Shown: piece by piece, positions 15,372 to 24,185 of the stretch
Layout of the letters: each line of letters starts with the position of its first letter
Numbering within the stretch: the first letter of the stretch is position 1
NCBI GenBank assembly: GCA_046233135.1
Contig: JBJXHN010000004.1
Location: 248,001 to 312,000 of the forward strand
Length of the DNA: 64,000 nt
Direction of reading: 5' to 3'
Source of the DNA: JBJXHN01 sp046233135
Lineage (GTDB): Bacteria > Pseudomonadota > Alphaproteobacteria > Rhodospirillales > Rhodospirillaceae
Notes under the pieces: generated by a model
The model's input: the letters and a program-made list of their open reading frames with translations, nothing else
What the model was told of the DNA's origin: nothing
The model's database searches: none
Translations under genes and position numbers: made by a program

Positions 15372-16672
15372 CACAGGCCCATCAGGCTTTTGGCGAAGTG
15401 GTCGGGGTCGAAGGGCCGCAGGTCGTCGGCCTGTTCCCCCACACCCACATAGTGCACGGGCAGGCCGAAGCTGTCGGCCAGGGCCACGACCACCCCGCCC
15501 TTGGCGGTGCCGTCCAGCTTGGTCATCACCAGGCCGGACACGTCGACCATCTCGCGGAACACCTTCACCTGCTGGTGGGCGTTCTGGCCGACGGTGGCAT
15601 CCAGCACCTGCAGGCAGGTGTGCGGCGCGTCGGGGTCGAGCTTGCGCAGCACCCGGATGATCTTGCGCAGCTCTTCCATCAGCTCGGTCTTGTTGTGCAG
15701 GCGGCCGGCGGTATCGATCAGCAGCACGTCCCGGCCTTCCGTTTGCGCCTGCTTGTAGGCGTCGAAGGCCAGGCCGGCGGCATCGGCGCCGGTGTCCCGG
15801 GCGATCACCGGACAGCCGGTGCGATCTCCCCAGACCTTCAACTGCTCCACGGCGGCGGCGCGGAAGGTGTCGCCGGCGGCCAGCAGGACGGATTTCTTCT
15901 CCGCCCGCAGCTGCCGGGCGATTTTGCCGATGGTGGTGGTCTTTCCCGACCCGTTGACACCCACGACCAGCACCACATGGGGCTTGCGGTCGGGATCGAA
16001 GGGCAGGGGCAGCGCGACGGGGCGCAGGATCTCGGCGATGTCGGTGGCGAAATGGGCGCGCACCTCCTCGCCGGTCACATCCTTGCCGAAGCGTTCCTTG
16101 GCCAGGGACTGGGTCAGCTTGCTGGCGGTCTGCACTCCCAGGTCGGCGGTGATCAGCAGGTCTTCCAGTTCTTCCAGCGCCTCGTCGTCCAGGGTGCGCT
16201 TGGTGAACAGCTGCATGATGCCGCCCACCAGGCGGCTGGACGAGCGGGCCAGGCCATCCCGCAGGCGGGCGAAGAAGCTCTTCCGTGCCGGCTCGGCCTC
16301 TTCTTCTTCCCCGGCTCCGGTCCCTGCCCCTTCCTCGTCCTTCGGCACCTCGTCCTTCGGTGCGCTGCCGTCCTCATCCTTCGCTTCGGGCTCGGGTTCG
16401 GGCTGGGGCTCGGGTTCCGGGGCGGGCGCCTGTACAGTCTCAATGACCGGTTCGGGCTCGGGCTCCGGACCAGGCTCGGGCTCCGGACCAGGCTCGGGCT
16501 TCGGACCAGGCTCGGGTTCGGGCGCAGGCTCCGGAGCCGGCTCCGGGGTCGGCGGCGGGGTGAGGGGGACCTTATCCACCTTCGGCGCGTCGAAGGTGGT
16601 GGGGCCGACGATTTTTGACCAGAAGCCTTTTTTCTTCGGGGCGGGCGGGGTCGTCTCGTCGGAAGGCGTCAA
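15371..16672 (-). CDS. ftsY: Signal recognition particle receptor FtsY
   Basis: A 433-residue SRP GTPase receptor. The C-terminal NG domain has all G motifs (GVNGSGKTTTIGK, DTFRAAAVEQL, DTAGRLHNK, TKLDGTAKGG). The first 160 residues are an acidic A-domain dominated by Glu-Pro repeats (for example PEPGPEPEPGPEPEPEP). FtsY docks Ffh-ribosome complexes on the inner membrane; Ffh is encoded at 24186 in this window. The start is a TTG that overlaps the mtaB stop (TTGA) with GGAGAG five bases before it, so translation is coupled. The DNA of the Glu-Pro tract is an imperfect tandem repeat around 16440-16550. Confidence 0.95.
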   Translation of the reverse strand: MTPSDETTPPAPKKKGFWSKIVGPTTFDAPKVDKVPLTPPPTPEPAPEPAPEPEPGPKPEPGPEPEPGPEPEPEPVIETVQAPAPEPEPQPEPEPEAKDEDGSAPKDEVPKDEEGAGTGAGEEEEAEPARKSFFARLRDGLARSSSRLVGGIMQLFTKRTLDDEALEELEDLLITADLGVQTASKLTQSLAKERFGKDVTGEEVRAHFATDIAEILRPVALPLPFDPDRKPHVVLVVGVNGSGKTTTIGKIARQLRAEKKSVLLAAGDTFRAAAVEQLKVWGDRTGCPVIARDTGADAAGLAFDAYKQAQTEGRDVLLIDTAGRLHNKTELMEELRKIIRVLRKLDPDAPHTCLQVLDATVGQNAHQQVKVFREMVDVSGLVMTKLDGTAKGGVVVALADSFGLPVHYVGVGEQADDLRPFDPDHFAKSLMGL

Positions 16673-18021
16673 AGGATCTCTCCGCTCAGTCGGTCGCCAT
16701 GGGCGGCGGTCAGCCGCACCGGAACGATGGTGCCCGTCTCCACCGATGCGGACTCGGGCAAGGTGACGGGCACATAGGCTTCGCCGTGGCCCAGGCCGGG
16801 CTTTTCCACCAGCACCCGGTCGGTGCGGCCCACCAGGCTGTCCAGATAGGCCGCCAGGGCCTTTTCCCCCTTGGCCCGCAGGCGCTGGGCGCGCTCCTTG
16901 ACCACCGGTTTGGGCAGGCCGGGCATGCGGGCGGCCGGGGTGCCGGGGCGGGCGCTGTAGGGGAACACGTGCAGATGGGTCAGGCCGGCCTCGTCCACCA
17001 GCGCTAGGGTGTCGCGGAAGTGGGCTTCGGTTTCCGTGGGGAAGCCGGTGATGATGTCCGCCCCCAGGGCCAGTCCGGGGCGCAGGGTGCGCAGCCGCCG
17101 GGCCAGCGCGATCACGTCGCCGCGCAGGTGGCGGCGCTTCATGCGCTTCAGGATCAGGTCGGCCCCGGCCTGCACCGACAGGTGCAAATGAGGCATCAGA
17201 CGCGGTTCGCCGGCCACCAGGGCCAGCAGGTCGTCGTCCACCTCCACCGGGTCCAGCGAGGACAGGCGCAGGCGCGGCAGCTCCGGCACGGCGCCGAGCA
17301 GCCGGCGCACCATCTGCCCCAGGGTGGGGGCACCGGGCAGGTCGGGGCCATAGGCGGTGATGTCGACGCCGGTCAGCACCACTTCGCCATAGCCGTTGGC
17401 CACCAGCTGGCGCACCTGGTCGGCGATCCGTCCCATGGGCACCGACCGGCTGTTGCCCCGGGCGAAGGGGATGATGCAGAAGGTGCAGCGGTGGTCGCAG
17501 CCCTGCTGCACCTGAACGAAGGCCCGCGCCCGCCCCTCGAATCCGCCCACCAGGTGGTCGGCGGTTTCGCGCAAGGTCATGATGTCGTCGACCAGGATCC
17601 GGTCGGGCTCGGCGCTGTCCTGAAACGCGGGGATGCGGTAGCTCTCCGCCTTCAGCTTCTCGGCGTTGCCCAGCACCTGGTCCACTTCGGCCATGCCGGC
17701 CCAGCGGCCCGGGTCCAGCTGGGCGCCGCAGCCGGTGACGATCACCCGGGCGGTGGGATTGTCCCGGCGCAGGCGGCGGATGGCCTGGCGGGCCTGGCGC
17801 TCGGCCTCGGTGGTGACGGCGCAGGTGTTGACGATGATCGCCTCTGCCCCCAGGCCGGCGGCCCGGGCCTGATCGCGCATCACTTCGGATTCATAGGTGT
17901 TGAGCCGGCAGCCGAACGTGACCACCCGGGGCGCATCCGCCGACGGCGTTTCGGGGGGCATCCCTTCCGGCGCGCTGGCGGGCCTGTCGGCGGGGGCGGA
18001 GGGCAGGGGCGGCGCGCTCAT
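16669..18021 (-). CDS. mtaB: tRNA threonylcarbamoyladenosine methylthiotransferase MtaB
   Basis: A 450-residue radical SAM methylthiotransferase. The N-terminal MTTase domain has TFGCRLNTYES, NTCAVT and GCGAQ, whose cysteines bind the auxiliary cluster. The radical SAM triad is CDHRCTFCIIP, and a C-terminal TRAM domain ends the protein. The CRLN signature assigns it to MtaB, which makes ms2t6A37 in tRNA, rather than MiaB or RimO. The first 30 residues are a Pro/Ala-rich extension. The ATG overlaps the dapF stop (ATGA), and the 3' end overlaps ftsY. Confidence 0.93.
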   Translation of the reverse strand: MSAPPLPSAPADRPASAPEGMPPETPSADAPRVVTFGCRLNTYESEVMRDQARAAGLGAEAIIVNTCAVTTEAERQARQAIRRLRRDNPTARVIVTGCGAQLDPGRWAGMAEVDQVLGNAEKLKAESYRIPAFQDSAEPDRILVDDIMTLRETADHLVGGFEGRARAFVQVQQGCDHRCTFCIIPFARGNSRSVPMGRIADQVRQLVANGYGEVVLTGVDITAYGPDLPGAPTLGQMVRRLLGAVPELPRLRLSSLDPVEVDDDLLALVAGEPRLMPHLHLSVQAGADLILKRMKRRHLRGDVIALARRLRTLRPGLALGADIITGFPTETEAHFRDTLALVDEAGLTHLHVFPYSARPGTPAARMPGLPKPVVKERAQRLRAKGEKALAAYLDSLVGRTDRVLVEKPGLGHGEAYVPVTLPESASVETGTIVPVRLTAAHGDRLSGEIL

Positions 18022-18875
18022 GCTGCGGCCCCGGTGCTCCGGGGGACGGGCGGCAGGATGCCGGTATAGGCCAGGGTCGCCGCCCCGGTCATCAGCACCC
18101 GGTTGTCATCGGTCCAGGTGATGTCCAGCGGGCCGCCGTCCAGCATCACGATGGCGCGGCGTCCGGTCACGCCCCGGCGGCAGGCGGCAACCAGGGTGGC
18201 ACAGGCGCCGGTGCCGCAGGCCTGGGTGATGCCCACGCCGCGCTCCCACACCCGCATCCGCAGGCTGCCATCCGGCTGACGGTGCACCACTTCCACATTG
18301 GTGCGGGCCGGGAACAGGGGGTGGTGTTCGATCTGCGGACCCAATGTGGTCAGGTCCACGGCTTCGGCGTCGGGCACGAAGAAAACGGCATGGGGATTGC
18401 CCATGCTGACCGCGCAGGGGCCATCCAGCGGTCCGGCCGTCAGATCCAGCCGCAAGGTGTCGGCTTCGGCGGACAGGGGGATGTCGGCCCAGGTGGTGCG
18501 GGCGGGACCCATATCCACGGTGACCTGGCCCTCCGCGCCGCCGGCGCGGGCTGTGATCGGGCCGGCCAGGGTCTCGATGATCACCGATTCGCCACCGGTC
18601 TCGGCCAGCAGCAGGGCGCCCACGCAGCGCGAGGCATTGCCGCAGGCCTCGACCGTCCCGCCGTCGGCGTTGCGGATGCCCATGAAGGCGACGCCGGCGC
18701 CGGAGCGCGGCGGTTCAATGGTGATGAACTGGTCGCAGCCCACGCCGGTGCGCCGGTTCGCGATGGCGCGAACCGCGTCGGGGGTCGGGTCGAAGACATG
18801 CGCCCGGGTGTCGATGACCACGAAGTCATTGCCCAGGCCATGCATCTTGCGAAAGGGCAGGCCGTCTTGTTCCAT
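18018..18875 (-). CDS. dapF: Diaminopimelate epimerase
   Basis: A 285-residue enzyme that converts LL- to meso-diaminopimelate for lysine and peptidoglycan synthesis. The paired catalytic cysteines are in NADGGTVEACGNASRCVG and ITQACGTGACAT, and the N-terminal MHGLGNDFVVID is diagnostic. ATG 18875 has an AGGCGG-like ribosome binding site; the open frame extends upstream without support. It is the first gene of a tightly overlapping operon, dapF-mtaB-ftsY-VOC. The promoter probably lies in the AT-rich stretch around 18970-19040. Confidence 0.96.
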   Translation of the reverse strand: MEQDGLPFRKMHGLGNDFVVIDTRAHVFDPTPDAVRAIANRRTGVGCDQFITIEPPRSGAGVAFMGIRNADGGTVEACGNASRCVGALLLAETGGESVIIETLAGPITARAGGAEGQVTVDMGPARTTWADIPLSAEADTLRLDLTAGPLDGPCAVSMGNPHAVFFVPDAEAVDLTTLGPQIEHHPLFPARTNVEVVHRQPDGSLRMRVWERGVGITQACGTGACATLVAACRRGVTGRRAIVMLDGGPLDITWTDDNRVLMTGAATLAYTGILPPVPRSTGAAA

Positions 18876-19133
18876 GATCCGCCTTATATGGTGCCAACCG
18901 CCCCGAGTCCAGGGGCCGCCGCGAGTCCGCAGGGCCGGCGGTGCCGATTGCCGGGACCCAAGGTGCGGTCCGACGGTATTATCCAGCTCATAATAAATCT
19001 TGTTTTGATATCGGAAGGGTATCTTATTGCTCCCTGCCCGACACCTCATTTAAGACTGGCGGAGGTGCTCCATTTGGCGCCTGGATGCGTAGAACGATCT
19101 GTTTCCCCCGCTTGAACCGTCGAGAGACCGCCT
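18876..19133. other. Divergent promoter region between dapF and the MHYT kinase
   Basis: No gene is seen in these 258 bp. The central part (about 18975-19035) is strikingly AT-rich, with clusters such as GGTATTATCC and CATAATAAATC, and must hold both divergent promoters. I could not settle on individual boxes. Confidence 0.4.
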
Positions 19134-22100
19134 TTGTTCTTGGATCGCTTTTTGCTCCCCATTGGGAATGACCCCATTTCCGGAGTGCCTTTCGAGGGCG
19201 TATATCAGCCGGGACTGGTCGTTCTCTCCATTTCCTTGGCCATGGTGGCGGCCTGGGCGGCGCTGACGTCGCTGGGCCGGGTGCTGGCTCCTGACCGAAA
19301 GGAAGGGGGGGTGCGCCGCACCTGGATCTTTGCGGGCGGGACCAGCCTCGGCCTGGGTATCTGGGGGATGCATTTCCTGGGAATGATCGCGTTCTCTCTG
19401 CCTTGTGCGGTGTCCTACGACCCTTTCGGTACCCTGCTGTCGATCCTGCCCGGGCTGATGGCCAGCATTGTCGCCCTGTGGGTCGTGGCCGGCCGCCGGT
19501 CGGGACCTCGGGGAGAATGGGGATGGCTGGCCCTGGGGGCGGTGCTGATGGGCGGCGGCATCGGTGCCATGCATTATATGGGCATGGCTTCCATGCGGTT
19601 GCCTGCTACCTTGGTCTACGATCTGCCGCTGGTTCTCCTGTCCGTGGTAATGGCGGTTTTGCTGTCGTTCATCGCCCTGACCGTTGTGGTGCAGGCGAAC
19701 CGGGGCACGGGCGGCGTGCTTCGCCGGCATCTGGGCGGCGGTGTGATTTTGGGCAGTGCCGTGGCCGCCATGCATTACATCGCCATGGCCGCCGCCATTT
19801 TCGTGCCCACGGGGGCCGAGGTCGCACCATCGGAAGAAGGGTTGCATACGGATGTGCTGGTCATGATGGTGGTCCTGGGGGTCCTGGTGATCGCCGTCGT
19901 GCTGGTGGTTTGTGCCTTTGCGGTTCGTATGCTCGAAAGTTCCCGCCGGCTGGAGCGGGAAGCGGCCCAGCGCAAGGACGCGGAAAGGGCCGCCCGCTCC
20001 GAACAGGCGCGGCTGCAGGCCATTTTCGATACGGTGCTGGAAGGGATCGTGCTGATCGGCCGGGACGGGCTGATCCGCCATTGGAGCCCCAGCGCCCAGA
20101 GGATTTTTCAGTACACCGCCGAAGAGGTCCTGGGCCGCAACGTGGCCATGCTGACCGACGGCATTCCGGACAAGGCCCACGACGGCTACATCCGCCGCTA
20201 TCGGGAAACCGGTGAAGCGCGGATCATCGGGATCGGCCGGGAGGTTCTCGGTCGGCGCAAGGACGGCACTCTGGTGCCCCTGGAGCTGTCGGTGGCGGAA
20301 ACCACGACGGACGAGGGTGTCTTCTACACCGGCGTGCTGCGCGATATCACCGAGCGGAAGAAAAGCGAAGCCGAGCTGATCGAGGCGCAGCGACAGGCGG
20401 ACGCAGCCAACCACGCCAAGTCGAACTTCCTGGCCAACATGAGCCACGAGGTGCGCACGCCGCTGAACGCGGTGATCGGCATGACTCACCTGCTGCGGGC
20501 CTCTGGGCTGGAGGGGCGGCAGGACGACTATGCCGCCCGGATCGAAACGGCGGGCCATCAGCTTCTGGGCATCGTCAACGACATCCTCGATTTCTCCAAG
20601 GTGGAAGCGGGCAAGCTGGATATCGAATCCGTTCCCTTCGACCTGGAAGAGGTTTTGCGCGACGTCACCTCCATCATTTCCGAACGCGCCGCGGCCAAGG
20701 GGCTGGAGTTCCTGGTGGACATCGACCCGGCCGTGCCCCTGGCGCTGGTGGGCGATCCCCTGCGTCTGCAGCAGATCCTGTCCAACTTCGCCAACAATGC
20801 CGTCAAGTTCACCGAAACCGGCGAGGTGATCCTGTCCGTGCGGCCGGTGACGGACCCGGCGGACGCGGACCGGGGGGCGGAAAAGGACCCGGACGGGGCC
20901 AAGGCGTCCGAAACCGTGCGGCTGCACTTCGCCGTGCGGGATACGGGCATCGGCATGACGCCGGAGCAGAAGGACCGCCTGTTCCAGTCCTTCCACCAGG
21001 CCGACTCCTCCATCACCCGCCGCTACGGCGGCACCGGGCTGGGACTGGCGATCACCCGCAGTCTGGCCGGGCTGATGGGCGGTACGGTCGGCGTGGAGAG
21101 CGCCGAGGGCAATGGCAGCACCTTCTGGTTCGAAGCGCCCTGGGTCCTGGACCGGGAACGGGGGGCGGAGCGCTCCTTCCGCTCCACGGCGCTGGGCGAG
21201 TCGGTGCTGGTGGTGGATGGCAACGACCAGGCCCGGGCCATTCTCGTCTCCATGCTCTCGGACATGGGCTTCTCCGTCGATCAGGCCGGCAGCCGCAAGG
21301 ACGCGCGGGCGCTGCTGCACCAGGCCGGGCAGGCGGGCAAGGCCCATGCGGTGATTTTCATCGACAGCCGCCTGCTGGTCGATGCCGATCCCGGCGTGGG
21401 GGACCGTATTCGCGAGGTGGCCGGCCTGGATGAGGTGCCGGGGATGGTGCTGGTGGCCCCCGCTCCAGGGCCGGACACCGACCGGATCGCCCGGGACCAG
21501 GGCATCGACTCGGTGCTGATCAAGCCGATCACGCCCTCGGCCCTGTTCGATGCGGTGATCGGCGTGATCAACAGCGACGGCGGCATCCGCCGGGATCTGC
21601 GGACCTCCGCCCGTCAGCTGGTCGCCCCCGATCTCGGCGGCGCCCGCCTTCTGGTCGCCGAGGATAATGTCATCAATCAGGAACTCATCGTCGGGCTGCT
21701 GGATGCGACGAAGGCGACGGTGGTGCTGGCCGGGGACGGACGGGAAGCCCTGGATGTCCTGCGCCGGGACGGCCCCTTCGACCTGGTGCTGATGGATATG
21801 CAGATGCCCCGGATGGACGGCCTGACCGCCACCCGGGAACTGCGCGCTGATCCGGCCAATGCCGACCTGCCGGTGGTGGCGATGACCGCCAACGTGCTGT
21901 CCGGCGACCGGGAACGGACCCTGGCGGCGGGGATGAACGATCACCTGGGCAAGCCCATCGACGTGACCGCCCTGTATCGCGTCCTGGCGGCCTATTTGCG
22001 GCCGGAGCAGGGGACGCCGGGGATGGCCGGGGTGTCCGTCCCGGCATCCGCATCCTCCGCCGCGGCGCCGGTGGCCGAGACTGTTCTGCCGCCGGCGCTG

Positions 22101-22754
22101 ATGGCGGTGTCCGGCCTCGCGGCGCGGGACGGGCTGGTGCGGGTGGGCCACAATGCGGACCGCTACCTGGGACTGCTGCGGCGGTTTGTCGACGGCTGGC
22201 CGATCCTGGAAGGGGAGCTGACCGTATCCTTTGCCGGCGGGGCGTCCGATCCGGGGCTTGCCACGGTGGAACGTGCGGCCCACACCCTGAAGGGGCTGGG
22301 GGGAACCCTGGGGGCCGCCGCCCTGGCCCGGGATGCCGAGGCGGTGGAAGCTCTGGCCCGTACGGGCGGTGATGCGCAAGAGCTGAGGGCCGCCACGGCG
22401 GATCTGGTGGTGGCCGGCCGGGCGCTGGTGGACGCCGTGGACGGGGTGCTGGCGGGGCTGCGCGGGGATGATGCCCCGGCCGATGGGGCGCTAGCGGTCG
22501 GGGCGGCGGTCGGGCCGATGGTCGGGGCGGTGCCGGTGGAAGAGGGGGCGGCGGTGCTGGCCCGGCTCGCCGCCTTGCTGGAAGACGATGATTCGGAAGC
22601 GATGGATGTTCTGAAGGAACACCGGGCGCTGATCGATGCGGTTCTCGGCCCGGCCGAGGCGAAGGCGCTGGCTGATGCCCTGATGGCCTTTGAATTTGAC
22701 GAGGCTCTGGCGGTTCTCCGCCGTACTACTGTGGAAGAAAGGAAGGCCGGATGA
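19134..22754 (+). CDS. MHYT-domain hybrid sensor histidine kinase
   Basis: A 1206-residue membrane-bound hybrid kinase. The N-terminal seven-helix MHYT sensor shows its three motifs (MHFLGM at 79-84, MHYMGM at 146-151, MHYIAM at 213-218), proposed to bind copper and sense a diatomic gas. A PAS domain (about 290-410), HisKA with His438 (NMSHEVRTPLNA), a HATPase, a degenerate receiver (VLVVDGNDQ), a canonical receiver (LLVAEDNVINQE, LMDMQMPRMDG) and an HPt domain (AAHTLKGLGGTLG) follow. The start is a TTG with GAGAG upstream. The stop overlaps the HD-GYP gene (ATGA), the likely phosphorelay partner. Confidence 0.94.
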   Translation: MFLDRFLLPIGNDPISGVPFEGVYQPGLVVLSISLAMVAAWAALTSLGRVLAPDRKEGGVRRTWIFAGGTSLGLGIWGMHFLGMIAFSLPCAVSYDPFGTLLSILPGLMASIVALWVVAGRRSGPRGEWGWLALGAVLMGGGIGAMHYMGMASMRLPATLVYDLPLVLLSVVMAVLLSFIALTVVVQANRGTGGVLRRHLGGGVILGSAVAAMHYIAMAAAIFVPTGAEVAPSEEGLHTDVLVMMVVLGVLVIAVVLVVCAFAVRMLESSRRLEREAAQRKDAERAARSEQARLQAIFDTVLEGIVLIGRDGLIRHWSPSAQRIFQYTAEEVLGRNVAMLTDGIPDKAHDGYIRRYRETGEARIIGIGREVLGRRKDGTLVPLELSVAETTTDEGVFYTGVLRDITERKKSEAELIEAQRQADAANHAKSNFLANMSHEVRTPLNAVIGMTHLLRASGLEGRQDDYAARIETAGHQLLGIVNDILDFSKVEAGKLDIESVPFDLEEVLRDVTSIISERAAAKGLEFLVDIDPAVPLALVGDPLRLQQILSNFANNAVKFTETGEVILSVRPVTDPADADRGAEKDPDGAKASETVRLHFAVRDTGIGMTPEQKDRLFQSFHQADSSITRRYGGTGLGLAITRSLAGLMGGTVGVESAEGNGSTFWFEAPWVLDRERGAERSFRSTALGESVLVVDGNDQARAILVSMLSDMGFSVDQAGSRKDARALLHQAGQAGKAHAVIFIDSRLLVDADPGVGDRIREVAGLDEVPGMVLVAPAPGPDTDRIARDQGIDSVLIKPITPSALFDAVIGVINSDGGIRRDLRTSARQLVAPDLGGARLLVAEDNVINQELIVGLLDATKATVVLAGDGREALDVLRRDGPFDLVLMDMQMPRMDGLTATRELRADPANADLPVVAMTANVLSGDRERTLAAGMNDHLGKPIDVTALYRVLAAYLRPEQGTPGMAGVSVPASASSAAAPVAETVLPPALMAVSGLAARDGLVRVGHNADRYLGLLRRFVDGWPILEGELTVSFAGGASDPGLATVERAAHTLKGLGGTLGAAALARDAEAVEALARTGGDAQELRAATADLVVAGRALVDAVDGVLAGLRGDDAPADGALAVGAAVGPMVGAVPVEEGAAVLARLAALLEDDDSEAMDVLKEHRALIDAVLGPAEAKALADALMAFEFDEALAVLRRTTVEERKAG

Positions 22755-23890
22755 CGCAAGAAGGCAAACCGGCGGCGACTATTCTGGTGGTCGACGACAC
22801 GCCGGAAAACCTGGCCCTGATGAGTGACCTGCTGCGGGACAGCTACCGGGTGAAGGTGGCCAATGGCGGAGAAAAGGCCCTGCGGATCGCCCGGGCGGCG
22901 GAACCGCCGGACCTGATCCTGCTGGACGTGATGATGCCCGGGATGGACGGCTACGAGGTCTGCCGGCTTCTGAAGGACGATCCGGCCACGGCGGCCATTC
23001 CCGTCATTTTCCTGACCGCGCGCGCCAATCCGGAAGACGAGCAGCAGGGCCTGGACCTGGGGGCGGTGGATTACATTGCCAAGCCCATCAGCCCGCCGCT
23101 GGTGCTGGCCCGGGTGCGCAACCATCTGGCCCTGAAAAGTCATGCCGACTTCCTGCGCGACAAGGCCGCCTGGCTGGAAGCCGAGGTGCAGGAACGGACC
23201 CGGGATGTGACCCGGATCAAGGAACTGACCATCGTCGCCATGGCCACCCTGGCCGAGACCCGGGACAACGAGACCGGCAACCACATCCGCCGCACCCAGA
23301 ACTACGTGAAGACCCTGGCCCAGGCTCTGGCGCCCATGCCGGAATTCGCCGGGGAGCTGACCCCGGCGAACATCGACCTGCTTTATAAGTCTGCGCCCCT
23401 GCATGATATCGGCAAGGTCGGGGTGCCCGACGCCATTTTGCTGAAGCCGGGCCGGCTGACCCCCGACGAGTTCCTGGTGATGAAGTCCCATCCCACCCTG
23501 GGGGCCGATGCCATTCGCGAGGCGGAAACCATGCTGGACGATGCGGAGCCGTCGTTCCTGCGCTACGCCCGCGAGATCGCCGAATACCATCACGAGCGAT
23601 GGGACGGTGCCGGCTATCCCAACGGTCTGGCGGTCGATGCCATTCCGCTGTCCGGCCGGCTGATGGCCGTCGCGGACGTCTACGATGCCCTGATCTCCAA
23701 GCGCTGCTACAAGCCCGCCTGGAGCCACGAAGATGCGGTGGTCGCCATCTCCCAGGGGCGGGGGACCCAGTTCGACCCGCGCATCGTCGATGTCTTCCTG
23801 ACCATCGCCGAGGAGTTCCGGGCCATCGCCATCCGCTTCCGCGACGAGGATACACAGCTGGTCCCGCTGCGGGACGGAGTGGATGCCTGA
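22751..23890 (+). CDS. HD-GYP response regulator (cyclic di-GMP phosphodiesterase)
   Basis: A 379-residue RpfG-type protein. The receiver has phosphoacceptor Asp59 (LILLDVMMPGMDG) and KPIS. A coiled linker leads to the HD-GYP domain with His218-Asp219 (APLHDIGKVGVPD) and an intact HHERWDGAGYP at 280-290. Members with intact HD and GYP hydrolyse cyclic di-GMP. The four-base overlap with the MHYT kinase indicates coupled translation, so the kinase probably controls this phosphodiesterase by phosphorylation, linking a gas or redox cue to motility or attachment. Confidence 0.93.
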   Translation: MTQEGKPAATILVVDDTPENLALMSDLLRDSYRVKVANGGEKALRIARAAEPPDLILLDVMMPGMDGYEVCRLLKDDPATAAIPVIFLTARANPEDEQQGLDLGAVDYIAKPISPPLVLARVRNHLALKSHADFLRDKAAWLEAEVQERTRDVTRIKELTIVAMATLAETRDNETGNHIRRTQNYVKTLAQALAPMPEFAGELTPANIDLLYKSAPLHDIGKVGVPDAILLKPGRLTPDEFLVMKSHPTLGADAIREAETMLDDAEPSFLRYAREIAEYHHERWDGAGYPNGLAVDAIPLSGRLMAVADVYDALISKRCYKPAWSHEDAVVAISQGRGTQFDPRIVDVFLTIAEEFRAIAIRFRDEDTQLVPLRDGVDA

Positions 23891-24185
23891 CGCGCCCCAG
23901 GGCAGGGGAGGCCGGGAGGCTGCGGGCGGTGACAGCCTCCGGCCTTGACTCCCGGGCGCGGGAACTGTACATCCCTCCCTTCCGGTGATCCGCGTCTGCG
24001 AATCGCCGGCCTTTTGTCATCCGCATGGTTGACGCCTTGCCTCCATGGAGGTCCGCCAGTCCGCGAGAACGCGCACTGGCGCCAATGGTGTTTGGGCGAT
24101 TCTCATGTCCGGATGGGGACCGTGTTTCGAACGGGCTGTCTGCCCGAATCTGGTAACCACGCGTGCGTTAGGGGTCGCAAACCGT
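23891..24185. other. Intergenic region upstream of ffh
   Basis: No supported gene. It contains a hairpin, GCCAGT and ACTGGC (within about 24054-24082) with an inner GCG/CGC stem, and a 12-bp palindrome, CCTCCATGGAGG, near 24040. The frame of ffh is open through part of this region, but the family's N-terminus begins at 24186. Confidence 0.4.

Noticed and set aside
19050..22379. A very long open frame antisense to the MHYT kinase (over 1100 codons)
   Set aside because: High-GC coding DNA often leaves an antisense frame open. The translation is rich in His, Gln, Gly and Arg without domains, while the sense strand carries complete kinase motifs.
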